Source: Fusibacter bizertensis
GTDB taxonomy: Bacteria > Bacillota > Clostridia > Peptostreptococcales > Acidaminobacteraceae
Assembly: GCF_029914245.1 (NCBI RefSeq)
Contig: NZ_JARYZI010000002.1
Location: 62,001-126,000, forward strand
Length of the DNA stretch: 64,000 nt
Reading direction: 5' to 3'
Below, in pieces: positions 8,556 through 18,056 of this stretch. Position numbers and translations under genes: made by a program. How positions within the stretch are numbered: position 1 is the first letter of the stretch; each line of letters opens with the position of its first letter. The notes beneath the pieces were generated by a model that ran no database searches, was not told the DNA's origin, and saw only the letters and a list, made by a program, of their open reading frames with translations.

Positions 8556-9209
8556 TTAATCATTGCCTTCAAAATGAACACCTTCAACTGAGTAGATAAC
8601 CCATTCTGCAACGTTGGTTGCATGGTCTGCCATTCTCTCTAGATATTTTGCAATCATCATAAAATCCATACATTGCTTGATTTCCTCTGGTTTTTCTTTC
8701 ATTACAAGTTCAAGATCATTCATAATAATATAAAAATATTTGTCAACGACATCATCGTTAGCACAAACGATTTTGCTTTTATCAACATCTTGATCAATGT
8801 AACAATCAATTGTCATTTTAACCATTTCTTTCACTTGTTTTGCCATATTAGGTATATCAATAAGTGGCTTAACATATTTTTTATCAGCCAAATCTAAAGT
8901 CAATTTTGATATATCTTGGCAATGATCTGCAATTCTTTCTAAGTCAGTGACAATTTTCACTATTGAGAATATTTTTCTTAAATCCGATGCTAAAGGTTGT
9001 TGCCTTGCAATGATATATATACATTGTTGCTCTATTTCTAGCTCCATTTCGTCAAATCTATCGTCGCCTTCTACGATCTTTTTGGCTAGCACTGTATCTT
9101 GCTGAACTAAGGCGGTTATCGTTTCCTCTATGGTTTTTTCGATGAGTGTCCCCATCTTGATAATATCTACATGAATTGAACGTAATTCATTGTCCAGTGT
9201 TGCTCTCAT
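8556..9209 (-). CDS. phoU: Phosphate transport regulator PhoU
   Basis: Cytoplasmic all-helical protein that signals phosphate sufficiency from PstSCAB to PhoR. The 217-residue length and the two repeated metal-binding helices (ERIADHCQDI about residue 91 and ERMADHATNV about 190) are typical. It is the last gene of the pst operon on the minus strand. Its ATG lies 23 nt inside the end of the chemoreceptor frame, so its translation may be coupled to that frame. That makes the stop codon upstream in the receptor gene potentially relevant to phoU expression. Confidence 0.96.
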   Translation of the reverse strand: MRATLDNELRSIHVDIIKMGTLIEKTIEETITALVQQDTVLAKKIVEGDDRFDEMELEIEQQCIYIIARQQPLASDLRKIFSIVKIVTDLERIADHCQDISKLTLDLADKKYVKPLIDIPNMAKQVKEMVKMTIDCYIDQDVDKSKIVCANDDVVDKYFYIIMNDLELVMKEKPEEIKQCMDFMMIAKYLERMADHATNVAEWVIYSVEGVHFEGND

Positions 9210-9531
9210 TATAATTCTCCTTATCGTTTAATAGCTTAAAGATACGTACATGACCATCCAGTGTCAATGACAATTCTTCAAGTTCACCACAAGATTCGTC
9301 AATATGTGACATTGCTGAAGCTTGAGCTTCTATAGAAGAAGCCACTTCTTCGGTACTTGCTGAATTTTCTTGACTGATTGAAGCCAATTTTTGTATACGC
9401 TCAGATAATTTTTCTCGATAATCATCTATAGATGTCCTTGAATCTGACATGATATTCACGAGATTGTCTAGATTTTCAACTGCATAATCAATTTCTAAAT
9501 ACTGCTCTCTTGTACTTACAACAGTTTGCTT
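9187..9531 (-). pseudogene. Severed C-terminal part of the Pst-operon chemoreceptor
   Basis: This stretch is in the same reading frame as the chemoreceptor upstream and is separated from it only by a TAA at 9532-9534. It encodes 114 residues of the descending signalling helix and C-terminal methylation region, including QENSASTEEVASS and a tail similar to many Firmicute receptors. An internal ATG near 9459 gives a 90-residue open frame, but I see no convincing SD for it, so separate translation is doubtful. It overlaps the phoU start by 23 nt. A single base change (for example CAA to TAA) or a sequencing error would explain the break. Confidence 0.8.
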
Positions 9532-9534
9532 TTA
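9532..9534 (-). other. In-frame TAA splitting the chemoreceptor gene
   Basis: Minus-strand TAA between AAG (Lys) codons; both flanks continue the same frame and the same protein family. C-to-T at a CAA codon is the simplest origin. Confidence 0.85.
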
Positions 9535-11307
9535 CTTGTCTGAGATCATCAATAGTGCATCTATGGTTTGAAGCACTTGATGGTGATCTTCACTGATATG
9601 ATCGATAATGACATTGATACGAGCTGTTGCCTCTTTTGATTGCTCTGCCAATATGCGGATCTCTTCAGCTACTACCGAAAACCCTCTACCATGTTCACCT
9701 GCTCTAGCAGCTTCTATTGAAGCATTTAGGGCTAGTAAATTGGTTTTATTTGCAATCTCTAAGATTAGACGACTGGCTTCTTCAACTTGTTTTGAGTCAT
9801 TAACGCTTTTATTAACAGTTTGTTGCACACTTTTATTGGTCTTTTCCGATTGTAAATTTACAGCGGAAAGTTCATTCACTTTCTCAAGACCTAATTCTAC
9901 CATTATGCGTATATCACTTAAATTTTTCTGCATCTGAAGTTGTGACTGCGAATCAGCGCGAAGCATGTCACTTAAAACTTGCGTTTCCTCATAGCCACCC
10001 ATTGCATTTTCAGCTTGAATTTGCGACCCTTCAGAAATTCTTGAAATTGCTTGACCAACTACATCAATGTTTGATAATGTCCTAGCCGAATCTAAGCTTA
10101 ATGACTTTGCTGAGTCCATGATACCTGTAGATGCAAGTTCTACTTTGGCAATGATTTCTCTAAATCGCTCCACAATTGAAAAGATACTTTGATAAAGTGC
10201 GCCAAATTCGTCATTTCTTTTTGAAAGTTTTATGTCACGAGCTATCGTCAAATCATAATCAGCAATTTTTTCTGCAATTTTCATCACTTTCGTTATTGGT
10301 TTTTTTAAGCTTTGAGCCATAATGAAACTCATCACAATACTAAGTAATCCCATGACTATACCAAAAGATGTCAGTAAAGTTCTTAAACTGTTAAGTCTTA
10401 CAAGTGCTTCATCGGAATCTACTTCTATAATCATTCCCGCATTCATCGAACCAATTTTTACACCTGCAATTGTTGCTATGGTTTTCTTACCACTATAATT
10501 CTCTGCTGAAACAGATTGATTAAAATCAACATCGCCTTCTTGCAGCATTTTAGTTATAGCAATTGCTGTATTTCCTTGGAGGTGTTCCTCCAGTGTCACG
10601 CTTTCATTAAAAGTTGACTCTGAAGTCTGTGTTAATAATATGCCATTTTCATCCACAAGGTATGCATTTGCTGATTTCCCCAGTTTTTCTTGACCAGTAG
10701 TAATGAGATAGTCTAGATCAGATTGATTGAGTACGATGTTTAGTGTGCCAATAGGTGTACTTTCTATACCACTATAGCTATAAACCGGCGTAGACAAAAT
10801 CATTATATTATCATCAATAAATGAATTTCTAAATAGTTTCGACCAGTTTTGTTCCCCCTCTAGTGCAGTTAAACAATAGTCACCAACAGTCGCTAGAGGT
10901 GCCATATCTAGAGGATTATAATTAAGTGAAAAAACCACTTCATTGTAGTTGTTGGTCAAAAATATATCGGTATAACCATAGTATTTTTGTGCACTAGATA
11001 AAAAATCCTTAAAATCATCATATATAACCTTGTCTTGTGCCTCGGTTGTATGAAATGTATTGAGCTGTTCGATACCATCTCTTATAATTCTCGACCCCGT
11101 TAAGAGTGTAGCATCTCCTTGTCGCGAACTAAAATAGTTCTCGATTCGATCCTTCGTAAGTGTTGTGAAAAGTTGAGTGCTTTTTTCAACTTCTTGATTC
11201 AGTTCAAATGTTGATTTTTCAATACTAATGCTGCTTAGAATAAATATGGGGACTAGGCCTATAAATAGCGCCATGAGTATGAGTTTTTTTTGAATACCAA
11301 GCTTCAT
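9532..11307 (-). CDS. Methyl-accepting chemotaxis protein, truncated by an in-frame TAA
   Basis: Transmembrane chemoreceptor. After TM1 (about residues 8-30) comes an extracellular dCache-like sensor of about 270 residues, TM2 (about 308-333), a HAMP domain and a coiled coil reaching the kinase-contact tip [12 protein letters not shown]. The frame then stops at LLMISDK, 591 residues, and resumes in phase for another 114. Without the return helix the four-helix signalling bundle should not form, so the product is probably inactive unless the stop is read through. I start at the ATG 11307 (GGAG 7 nt upstream), not the GTG at 11313. It lies 47 nt after pstB, inside the pst operon, which suggests a link to phosphate sensing. 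Confidence 0.88.
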   Translation of the reverse strand: MKLGIQKKLILMALFIGLVPIFILSSISIEKSTFELNQEVEKSTQLFTTLTKDRIENYFSSRQGDATLLTGSRIIRDGIEQLNTFHTTEAQDKVIYDDFKDFLSSAQKYYGYTDIFLTNNYNEVVFSLNYNPLDMAPLATVGDYCLTALEGEQNWSKLFRNSFIDDNIMILSTPVYSYSGIESTPIGTLNIVLNQSDLDYLITTGQEKLGKSANAYLVDENGILLTQTSESTFNESVTLEEHLQGNTAIAITKMLQEGDVDFNQSVSAENYSGKKTIATIAGVKIGSMNAGMIIEVDSDEALVRLNSLRTLLTSFGIVMGLLSIVMSFIMAQSLKKPITKVMKIAEKIADYDLTIARDIKLSKRNDEFGALYQSIFSIVERFREIIAKVELASTGIMDSAKSLSLDSARTLSNIDVVGQAISRISEGSQIQAENAMGGYEETQVLSDMLRADSQSQLQMQKNLSDIRIMVELGLEKVNELSAVNLQSEKTNKSVQQTVNKSVNDSKQVEEASRLILEIANKTNLLALNASIEAARAGEHGRGFSVVAEEIRILAEQSKEATARINVIIDHISEDHHQVLQTIDALLMISDK

Positions 11308-11354
11308 GAACACACTCCGATGAATTATAATTTATGTCTAAATGGGGCTATTAA

Positions 11355-12125
11355 TCAACCAAATCTGCCTGTGATATAGTCTTCTGTTCTTTTATCCCTA
11401 GGATTAGAGAAAATCATCTCTGTGTTGCCAAATTCTACAAGTTCACCCATTAAGAAAAACGCGGTCTTGTCTGAAATTCTACCTGCTTGTTGCATAGAGT
11501 GCGTTACGATACTGATAGAATAGTCTGATTTGAGGCTATCTATTAACTCTTCTATCTTTGCTGTTGCAATTGGGTCAAGTGCAGACGTTGGTTCATCCAT
11601 TAGAATTACATCAGGTTGTACTGCAAGTGCTCTGGCAATACATAGACGTTGTTGCTGTCCACCAGATAAGCCATATGCATTATCGTGCAAACGGTCTTTA
11701 ACTTCATCCCAAAGTGCAGCACTTTTCAAACTTGTCTCGAGGATTTCTTGAAGCATTTGCTTATCTTTTACACCATGAATTTTGGGTCCATATAGTACAT
11801 TTTCGTATATAGATTTAGGAAATGGATTGGGCTTTTGAAATACCATTCCAACTCTTGTTCTAAGTTCTTCAACGCGCATGGTTTTATCAAAAATATTGAT
11901 GCCATGATACATTATCTCACCTGTAGTTCTAACGCCAGGGATATTTTCTATCATTCGGTTTAAAGTTTTTATAAATGTAGATTTACCACATCCTGACGGA
12001 CCGATGATTGCAGTTACTTCATTTTTATTTATTTTAATATTGATGTCTTTAAGCGCTTGGTCGTTACCATACCATAGGTTAAGACCTTTGACATCATACA
12101 CAATTTTATTTTCGTAGTTTGTCAC
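11355..12125 (-). CDS. pstB: Phosphate ABC transporter ATP-binding protein PstB
   Basis: ATPase of the high-affinity phosphate importer. Walker A is GPSGCGKST, the ABC signature is [14 protein letters not shown] and Walker B is [12 protein letters not shown], with the PstB-typical [13 protein letters not shown]-loop. The 256-residue length is normal. It follows pstA by 18 nt and precedes the chemoreceptor by 47 nt. Two subunits would pair with PstA and PstC at the inner face of the membrane. Confidence 0.97.
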   Translation of the reverse strand: MTNYENKIVYDVKGLNLWYGNDQALKDINIKINKNEVTAIIGPSGCGKSTFIKTLNRMIENIPGVRTTGEIMYHGINIFDKTMRVEELRTRVGMVFQKPNPFPKSIYENVLYGPKIHGVKDKQMLQEILETSLKSAALWDEVKDRLHDNAYGLSGGQQQRLCIARALAVQPDVILMDEPTSALDPIATAKIEELIDSLKSDYSISIVTHSMQQAGRISDKTAFFLMGELVEFGNTEMIFSNPRDKRTEDYITGRFG

Positions 12126-12143
12126 TTTAATTCCTCCAGTGGT

Positions 12144-13106
12144 TTAAAATCCTTTTTGAGATTTATTTCTAATAATAATAGCTATTGAATTCATCAAGAA
12201 CAGTGTGATTAAGAGCACAACGATTGTTGCTGCTGCTAAATTTGCATATTCTGGTGTAAGCACTGTATCAAGTGTCCAATAATAAATCTGGATCGGAAGT
12301 GCTGTAAAATCATCCATTAAATTTGTTGGGACTTTTAAAAGGAGTGCTGGAATTCCCAATACAACTAGAGGTGCGGTTTCACCAATTGCTCTTGAGATCG
12401 ATAAGATTGCACCTGTTAAGATACCTGGGATGGCAACTGGAAGTACTACTTTTCTAATCGTCGTCCATTTGCTTGCGCCCATGGCATATGAAGCTTCTCT
12501 TAAAAATCCCGGAACTGCTTTAAGTGCTTCTTGACTTGAAACGACAACGATGGGAAGTACAAGTAAGGATAAAGTTAATCCACCCGCTAATATACTTGAC
12601 CCTAATTTAAAGAATCTCCCAAAGAGAGCTAAGCCAAGTAATCCAAAGATTACCGAAGGCACACTTGCTAAGTTAGAGATATTAACTTTAATCAAATTCT
12701 GAACTCTACTTTTCCCTGCATATTCTTCAAGATAAATCGCAGTAGAAACCCCTAAAACTAAAGTCACAGGAATTACAACAGCCATCAAACCAAGTGATCC
12801 GATGATTACACCATAAATCCCTGCTTTTTCAGGAAATATAGATAATTTACTTGTGAGAAAGTGTAGATCCAACCAACCAATACTCTGAGAAAATATTCTA
12901 TAAAGCAATATACTGAGTACAAGAAGTGCAAATAAAGTTGATGAGAAAAACACTTTACCTGAGATTTGATTAATCAAAATTCTACGGTCAATTCGCTTTT
13001 GATCTATGTGAACACTCTTACGTTCATTTTTTTCATTATTAGTTTGTGATTTTTGATTATTCATTTTGTTATAGTCCAATTCATAAACTTTTTCGTCTGA
13101 GCTCAT
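12144..13106 (-). CDS. pstA: Phosphate ABC transporter permease PstA
   Basis: Membrane permease of 320 residues with an unusually long, hydrophilic, asparagine/lysine-rich N-terminal tail of about 50 residues before TM1. Six hydrophobic segments follow, with the EAA cytoplasmic loop QEALKAVPGFLREASYAMGA that contacts PstB. I place the start at 13106, where GGGAGG precedes the ATG by 9 nt. The open frame extends 14 codons further into pstC, but no SD supports that. The pstC stop and this ATG are separated by a single base, so translation is likely coupled. Confidence 0.95.
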   Translation of the reverse strand: MSSDEKVYELDYNKMNNQKSQTNNEKNERKSVHIDQKRIDRRILINQISGKVFFSSTLFALLVLSILLYRIFSQSIGWLDLHFLTSKLSIFPEKAGIYGVIIGSLGLMAVVIPVTLVLGVSTAIYLEEYAGKSRVQNLIKVNISNLASVPSVIFGLLGLALFGRFFKLGSSILAGGLTLSLLVLPIVVVSSQEALKAVPGFLREASYAMGASKWTTIRKVVLPVAIPGILTGAILSISRAIGETAPLVVLGIPALLLKVPTNLMDDFTALPIQIYYWTLDTVLTPEYANLAAATIVVLLITLFLMNSIAIIIRNKSQKGF

Positions 13107-13107
13107 C

Positions 13108-14031
13108 TTAGTATTCCTCCCTAAACTTCTTAGAGATATACTGCGCAATTATATTCATGATAAAAGTGAATATAAATAATAACAATCCAACAGCATACAA
13201 ACTATAATAACCTGTTGTACCACTTCCCGCATCACCACTTGTGAACTCTACGATATAACCTGTCATGGTCTGCATGGAATGCGTGATGTCAAATGTAAAG
13301 TTCTTGGAGCTACCACTTGCAATTGCCACAATCATGGTTTCACCAATCGCACGAGAAATCGCCAATACAAATGAAGCCATTATTCCCGATATCGCTGCAG
13401 GCAGTACAACTTTTGTCGTCACTTCGAGTTTTGTACTTCCAAGTCCATAAGCACCTTCTCTAAGTGCATTTGGCACTGATTTCATTGCATCTTCTGATAA
13501 GGATGCAACCATAGGTATAATCATAATCCCCATAACGATACCTGGACTAAGTACATTTTTTGCTTCAAGTGACGGAATAAGTTTCATCAGAAGAGGTGTA
13601 ACAAATGAATAGGCAAAGAACCCATATACAATTGTCGGTATTCCTGCTAATACTTCCAAAATTGGTTTGATAAAGTTCCTCGTCCTTTTTGAAGAAAATT
13701 CACTTAAGTACATAGCTGATGTAAGTCCTATTGGGATGGCAACAAGCATTGCAATAAGTGAAGATAATATTGTTCCATTAATCAGTGGCAATATCCCAAA
13801 CGATGGATTGGCACTCAGTGGCGATAATTTTGTACTAAAAAAGTCGAAAATTGAAACCTCTTTAAAAAAATGATAGGCATCTGTTATAAGTGTCACGACT
13901 ATACCTATCGTCGTAATGACAGAAACGCTTGCCATGATCAGGAAAAACCTTGGCATGATCTTATCAACATTGTTCTTTCTCTTTCCAATGTTATTTCTTA
14001 TTTGATTTCTAACATCAATCTTATTTTCCAT
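13108..14031 (-). CDS. pstC: Phosphate ABC transporter permease PstC
   Basis: Permease partner of PstA, 307 residues. It has six hydrophobic segments and the EAA loop (EDAMKSVPNALREGAYGLGS), followed by the conserved AISRAIGETM stretch of PstC/PstA proteins. The gene follows pstS by 102 nt across a stable stem-loop, and ends one base before pstA. Together with PstA it forms the transmembrane phosphate channel. Confidence 0.96.
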   Translation of the reverse strand: MENKIDVRNQIRNNIGKRKNNVDKIMPRFFLIMASVSVITTIGIVVTLITDAYHFFKEVSIFDFFSTKLSPLSANPSFGILPLINGTILSSLIAMLVAIPIGLTSAMYLSEFSSKRTRNFIKPILEVLAGIPTIVYGFFAYSFVTPLLMKLIPSLEAKNVLSPGIVMGIMIIPMVASLSEDAMKSVPNALREGAYGLGSTKLEVTTKVVLPAAISGIMASFVLAISRAIGETMIVAIASGSSKNFTFDITHSMQTMTGYIVEFTSGDAGSGTTGYYSLYAVGLLLFIFTFIMNIIAQYISKKFREEY

Positions 14032-14087
14032 AGCCTCACCTTTTTCTGCTTGATTCGCTCAAATCAAACCTTTTTTCAATGACATAG

Positions 14088-14123
14088 AGATAAGATGAAA
14101 AGATTACTCTCTTCATCTTATCT
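14088..14123 (-). terminator. Stem-loop between pstS and pstC
   Basis: A perfect 12-bp stem (AGATAAGATGAA with TTCATCTTATCT) with a 12-nt loop. No good T tract follows on the minus strand, so it is more likely a partial attenuator or an mRNA stabiliser that raises PstS above PstC/A/B than a full terminator. Confidence 0.65.
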
Positions 14124-14133
14124 TGATTAAATA

Positions 14134-15168
14134 TTATTTTAAGGAATTTAACTTGTCTTGGTACGCTTTGTATTCTGATTCAGGTAGTGGTGCAAAACCA
14201 TTTTCACTTGCTAATCTAGCAGCGCCTTCTGATGATACAATATATTTTGCAAAATCAAGTACTTGTGGTTTTTCTTTTGCATAATCCAGATTAAGGTATG
14301 TGTAAACCAATCTTGTAAATGGCGCGTAAGCTAAGTCTGAACCAATTGTGCTAAGCTCTGGTGCAACAGGGCCGTTTCCAAAATCAATTTTTACTGCAGT
14401 TAATTTATCTGTGTTACTTTCATAATATCCATATCCAAAGTAAGCAATTGCATTTTTATCTTTAGATACAAGGTCAACAAGTGTTGAATACTCTTGCTGA
14501 AGGTTAGCAGTTGTTACCATTGGTTCTTTTGCTAAAATAGTTTCATAAAAGAACTCATATGTGCCGTGGTTTTCATTTGGTCCATAGAAAGTAATTTCTT
14601 CTGCTGGCCATTCCGGTCTAATATCTGACCAAAGTACAACATCATCTTCTTTGTATTTTCCTGATAAGAACATATTGATGATTTCGTCTTTAGTCATTTC
14701 AGCTGCCCATGTGTTCTCTTTGTTAATAACAATTGTTAAACCATCATAAGCCAATTTAATCTCTAATACATTTTCGTCCATGTTCATGCCTTTGTCAGCA
14801 AGTTGCGTTACTTCTTCGTCTTTAATTTTTCTTGATGCATCTGATAAATCAGTTTCACCTGGAATAAATTTCTTAAATCCAGCACTCGATCCTGCTCTAC
14901 CAACTTGTACACTAACTTCTGGTTGAACTGATGTCATATATTCTTCTGCGATATGCGCCATAAGTGGATATACTGTACCAGATCCGTCTACGATTACTTG
15001 ACCATCTAATTTCGCCATTGCTTCAGTAGTAGCTTGCGTTTCACCTTGTGCTGTAGTTGCTACTGTTGTAGCTTCAGTTGTTTCTTCTTTAGTTGCGCCA
15101 CACGCTGTAGCAGTAAATACCATTGTTAAAACTAACATCAACATTCCGATAACTTTTAAATTCTTCAT
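14134..15168 (-). CDS. pstS: Phosphate-binding lipoprotein PstS
   Basis: Extracytoplasmic phosphate receptor, 344 residues. The N terminus is a lipoprotein signal with a cysteine about residue 23 (FTATACGA), then a threonine/alanine-rich linker, then the substrate-binding domain beginning VDGSGTVYPL, with RAGSSAGF and SDASRKI that line the phosphate site in this family. It is the first gene of the pst operon. A Pho box lies about 110 nt upstream, and a stem-loop follows. Confidence 0.95.
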   Translation of the reverse strand: MKNLKVIGMLMLVLTMVFTATACGATKEETTEATTVATTAQGETQATTEAMAKLDGQVIVDGSGTVYPLMAHIAEEYMTSVQPEVSVQVGRAGSSAGFKKFIPGETDLSDASRKIKDEEVTQLADKGMNMDENVLEIKLAYDGLTIVINKENTWAAEMTKDEIINMFLSGKYKEDDVVLWSDIRPEWPAEEITFYGPNENHGTYEFFYETILAKEPMVTTANLQQEYSTLVDLVSKDKNAIAYFGYGYYESNTDKLTAVKIDFGNGPVAPELSTIGSDLAYAPFTRLVYTYLNLDYAKEKPQVLDFAKYIVSSEGAARLASENGFAPLPESEYKAYQDKLNSLK

Positions 15169-15279
15169 TACTAAAATTCCTCCAATTCACAACTTTATTG
15201 TGCCTAATATGATTTGTAGTTGCTAAAATTAATTACAAACTTAATTTACCATGGCAATGTTATGAAGAAATATGTCGCG

Positions 15280-15296
15280 TGTTAAGTCTATGTAAA
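15280..15296 (-). promoter_or_regulatory. Pho box upstream of pstS
   Basis: Minus strand reads TTTACA, 5 nt, TTAACA: two direct repeats of the Firmicute PhoP/PhoB consensus TT(A/T/C)ACA with 11-bp periodicity. Position, 112 nt before the pstS start, fits an activator site. Confidence 0.75.
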
Positions 15297-15324
15297 GTAA
15301 CGTCTTTTTTCGTCATTTTGCATG

Positions 15325-15355
15325 AAAAAAGAACTGATTGCTAAGCAATCAGTTC
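15325..15355 (-). terminator. Terminator of phoBR
   Basis: GAACTGATTGC and GCAATCAGTTC make an 11-bp perfect stem with a 3-nt loop, followed on the minus strand by T6. It separates phoR from the pst promoter. Confidence 0.9.
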
Positions 15356-15375
15356 TTTACATGATTAAATCTAGG

Positions 15376-17136
15376 TTAAAGGTCATCATTTGTTAATAAA
15401 ATTTCAAAGGTAGTTCCTTTTCCAGGAGTGCTTTCTACTGCAATCTTACCTTTATAAAGAAGTACTATATGTTTTACGATAGAAAGTCCCAGTCCAGTAC
15501 CACCTTGGTTTCTACTTCTGCCTTTATCAACACGATAGAATCTCTCAAAGAGTCGCTCTTTATGATCTTCACTAAAACCTATACCAGTATCGGTAACACG
15601 AATCACTACCCATGACCCCTGCGTGTGAATGTCTACTTTTACCTCGCCTTTCTCAGTATACTTAATACCGTTGTCTATAAGGTTAATCAACATTTGTTTG
15701 ATTCGATCTCGATTTGCCTTTATAAAAAGTTCTTCTTTATAAATAGCGCTTAATTTAAGACCTTTTTCATGTGCCTTAAGCTCGAGGAAATCTATGACTT
15801 CTTCAGTAACACTTGTGAGTTCAACTTGTGTTTGTTCCGGTTCACGGTCCATGGTTTCAATTTCAGATAGTAACAAGATATCATTGATCAATCGATACAG
15901 CCTATCAGATTCTATATCTATGATATCCAAGAAACGCATGGCTGTATCAGGTTGATGAACAGCGCCGTTTTTGAGCGTATCGACAAATCCGCGAATTGAG
16001 GTAAGAGGCGTTTTTAGTTCATGTGATACATTTGATACAAAATCACTTCTCATCTGTTCTAGCTTTCGAATCTGAGTGACATCCTGTATCACCACTATAC
16101 TACCGATTATCTCTCGTGTAATTGTAAAGATCGGATTGACAAAGATTCGAAGTGTTTTTTCACTGTGCACATAACGAAGTTCTTTCATCTGAGGCACGCC
16201 TTCATTCATAGAAATCTCTACCATTTGGGCAATTTCCTCATTACGGATGATTTTATACATCGATTCATTTTCTACAACATAGTTCTGAGGAAGATCTAAG
16301 ATTTCGAAACAGAACTTATTGATAAGGATAATGTTTTTGTTTTGATCTACTGCAATGATGCCATTGATCATACTATTTAATATAGCTTCTAGCTCACTGT
16401 TTCTTTGTTTGAGTTCATTCATGGAAAGATTTAGCGTGTGACTCATCTTGTTAAACGACTGTGCCAATTCTCCAATCTGATCATTTGCACTTATATAAAT
16501 CTTTCTTCCAAAATCACCATCAGCAATCTCGTTGGCTATTTCAGTTAACGCATCAATTGGCCGTGTGATTCTTTTGGATACAAAGATCGACATCAACATT
16601 GCAAAAATCGCTGCACTTATGATAGAAAGTACAGCCACATTGAGGATATGTTGGTTTAACTCTTTGATTTCAACCAACTGCTTTGAGACCCTGACAATCC
16701 ACATTTCACCGTCTATATGAACTGGAATTGCTACATAAAGAAAATCAGCCTTAACAGTGTTACTATACCGTACAGAAGTTCCAACTTTGTCTGTACGAAT
16801 GGCGTCAATCACTTCTTTGCGGTTCAAGTGATTGTTCATGTTGACGGGATCTTCATGTGTGTCCGCTTTAACGGTACCATCTTCAGCAATAAGTGTAATC
16901 CGAGTGTCGATATCTTTATGGATCTCGTTTACAAAAGACATATAATTAAAGTCCATCGTATTTTGCAATTTATATTCTTTGATAAAAAGTTTCTTTACCA
17001 GCTCACATTCATTGATAAATCTATCTTCTAACTGTAATGTCATCATTGTATTGGTACTGTTCATCATGATGAGTGCAAAAGTAGTCGTCAGCACCAATAT
17101 GATTACAAAATAGGAGGAAACTATTTTTTTACGCAT
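15376..17136 (-). CDS. phoR: Phosphate-regulon sensor histidine kinase PhoR
   Basis: Membrane kinase of 586 residues. TM1 (about 7-27), an extracytoplasmic sensor domain of about 130 residues and TM2 (about 165-187) are followed by HAMP, a PAS domain, HisKA with the phospho-accepting histidine in NVSHELKTPLTS, and an HATPase domain with N, G1 and G2 boxes (DNGIKYT, DTGIGFS, GGTGLGLS). It follows phoB by 14 nt. Neighbourhood with pstS and the PhoR-type domain order support the assignment; generic WalK-like kinases share this layout, but the operon context favours PhoR. Confidence 0.92.
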   Translation of the reverse strand: MRKKIVSSYFVIILVLTTTFALIMMNSTNTMMTLQLEDRFINECELVKKLFIKEYKLQNTMDFNYMSFVNEIHKDIDTRITLIAEDGTVKADTHEDPVNMNNHLNRKEVIDAIRTDKVGTSVRYSNTVKADFLYVAIPVHIDGEMWIVRVSKQLVEIKELNQHILNVAVLSIISAAIFAMLMSIFVSKRITRPIDALTEIANEIADGDFGRKIYISANDQIGELAQSFNKMSHTLNLSMNELKQRNSELEAILNSMINGIIAVDQNKNIILINKFCFEILDLPQNYVVENESMYKIIRNEEIAQMVEISMNEGVPQMKELRYVHSEKTLRIFVNPIFTITREIIGSIVVIQDVTQIRKLEQMRSDFVSNVSHELKTPLTSIRGFVDTLKNGAVHQPDTAMRFLDIIDIESDRLYRLINDILLLSEIETMDREPEQTQVELTSVTEEVIDFLELKAHEKGLKLSAIYKEELFIKANRDRIKQMLINLIDNGIKYTEKGEVKVDIHTQGSWVVIRVTDTGIGFSEDHKERLFERFYRVDKGRSRNQGGTGLGLSIVKHIVLLYKGKIAVESTPGKGTTFEILLTNDDL

Positions 17137-17150
17137 GTATCCCTCCTTAA

Positions 17151-17849
17151 CTACGGCTTGAATTTATATCCAATACCTCTAACAGTAAGGATTTTTTCTG
17201 GGTTTCTGTCATCTCTTTCAACTTTTTTTCTCAGCTGTCTAATATGAACGTCAACAGTACGTGTCTCTCCGACGTAATCATAACCCCAGATAGATTCAAG
17301 GAGTTCATCTCTAGTAAATACTCTTCCAGGTGATTTGATTAATTTTTCCAAAAGTTCAAATTCTTTTAAAGTCAGAAATAGCTCTTGGCCATCGTTAAAA
17401 ATCTGATGTGTCTCTGGGTTTACAAACAAACCAGTGGTTGGTACTTCAGTATGATGATCAAAAGATTCCTCTCTAAGTTGCGCTCTTCTAAGTACGGACT
17501 TAACTCTAGAAATTAGTTCTCTTGTTCTAAAGGGTTTTCCAATATAATCATCAGCACCCATTTCAAGACCAATTACAGCATCAATTTCTTCGTTTTTTGC
17601 AGTTAGCATAATCACGGGTAAATCCTTTTGCTCCGATTGTCTAACTTGCCTAAGGACTTCAAGTCCATCGATTCCAGGTAACATCAAATCTAAAATCATA
17701 CCATTTATACGGGTTGATTTTAAAATTGCAAGTGCATCTTCACCATTTTCAGCTTCAATCACTTCAAACCCATTGCTTTCAAGATTGTACCTAAGAAGTT
17801 CTAAGATATGAACTTCATCATCAACGATTAATAGTTTATTTTTTGACAT
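17151..17849 (-). CDS. phoB: Phosphate-regulon response regulator PhoB/PhoP
   Basis: OmpR-family regulator, 232 residues. The receiver has DDE at the N terminus, the phosphorylated aspartate in LDLMLPGIDG, and the switch lysine in GKPF. The C-terminal winged helix ends VRGIGYKF. The start at 17849 has AGAGG 6 nt upstream; a TTG at 17864 is inside the SD. It should bind the Pho box before pstS when phosphorylated by PhoR. Confidence 0.93.
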   Translation of the reverse strand: MSKNKLLIVDDEVHILELLRYNLESNGFEVIEAENGEDALAILKSTRINGMILDLMLPGIDGLEVLRQVRQSEQKDLPVIMLTAKNEEIDAVIGLEMGADDYIGKPFRTRELISRVKSVLRRAQLREESFDHHTEVPTTGLFVNPETHQIFNDGQELFLTLKEFELLEKLIKSPGRVFTRDELLESIWGYDYVGETRTVDVHIRQLRKKVERDDRNPEKILTVRGIGYKFKP

Positions 17850-17973
17850 TTCGCACCTCTTCAATCATGAGAATTTATTGTAATTAATTTTAGCGGTGGA
17901 TTCTTTTCTTTTTCATTGTATATGATGAAGTAGTAAAATTACAATATATTTATCTACATTCTATTATTGATAC

Positions 17974-18002
17974 TTGACATCTATAAAATGTAAGTCTATA
18001 CT
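17974..18002 (+). promoter_or_regulatory. Promoter of the arsR operon
   Basis: TTGACA, 17-bp spacer, TATACT: near-consensus sigma-A promoter. Transcription would start about 18009, just before the CATATG repeats. Confidence 0.8.
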
Positions 18003-18018
18003 AAAACCATCAACTACA

Positions 18019-18040
18019 CATATGCACATATGAGCATATA
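18019..18040 (+). promoter_or_regulatory. Candidate ArsR operator (three 8-bp-spaced CATATG repeats)
   Basis: CATATG at 18019 and 18027 and CATATA at 18035, an 8-bp period, lie immediately downstream of the predicted transcription start and upstream of the SD. ArsR-family repressors bind such AT-rich inverted repeats. Assignment is by position and symmetry only. Confidence 0.5.
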
Positions 18041-18056
18041 TACATTTGGAGGTATT

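Noticed and set aside
9187-9459. The 90-codon frame after the TAA as an independent small gene
   Set aside because: It is in phase with the receptor frame, encodes the receptor C terminus and lacks an SD; it is better explained as the severed end of that gene.
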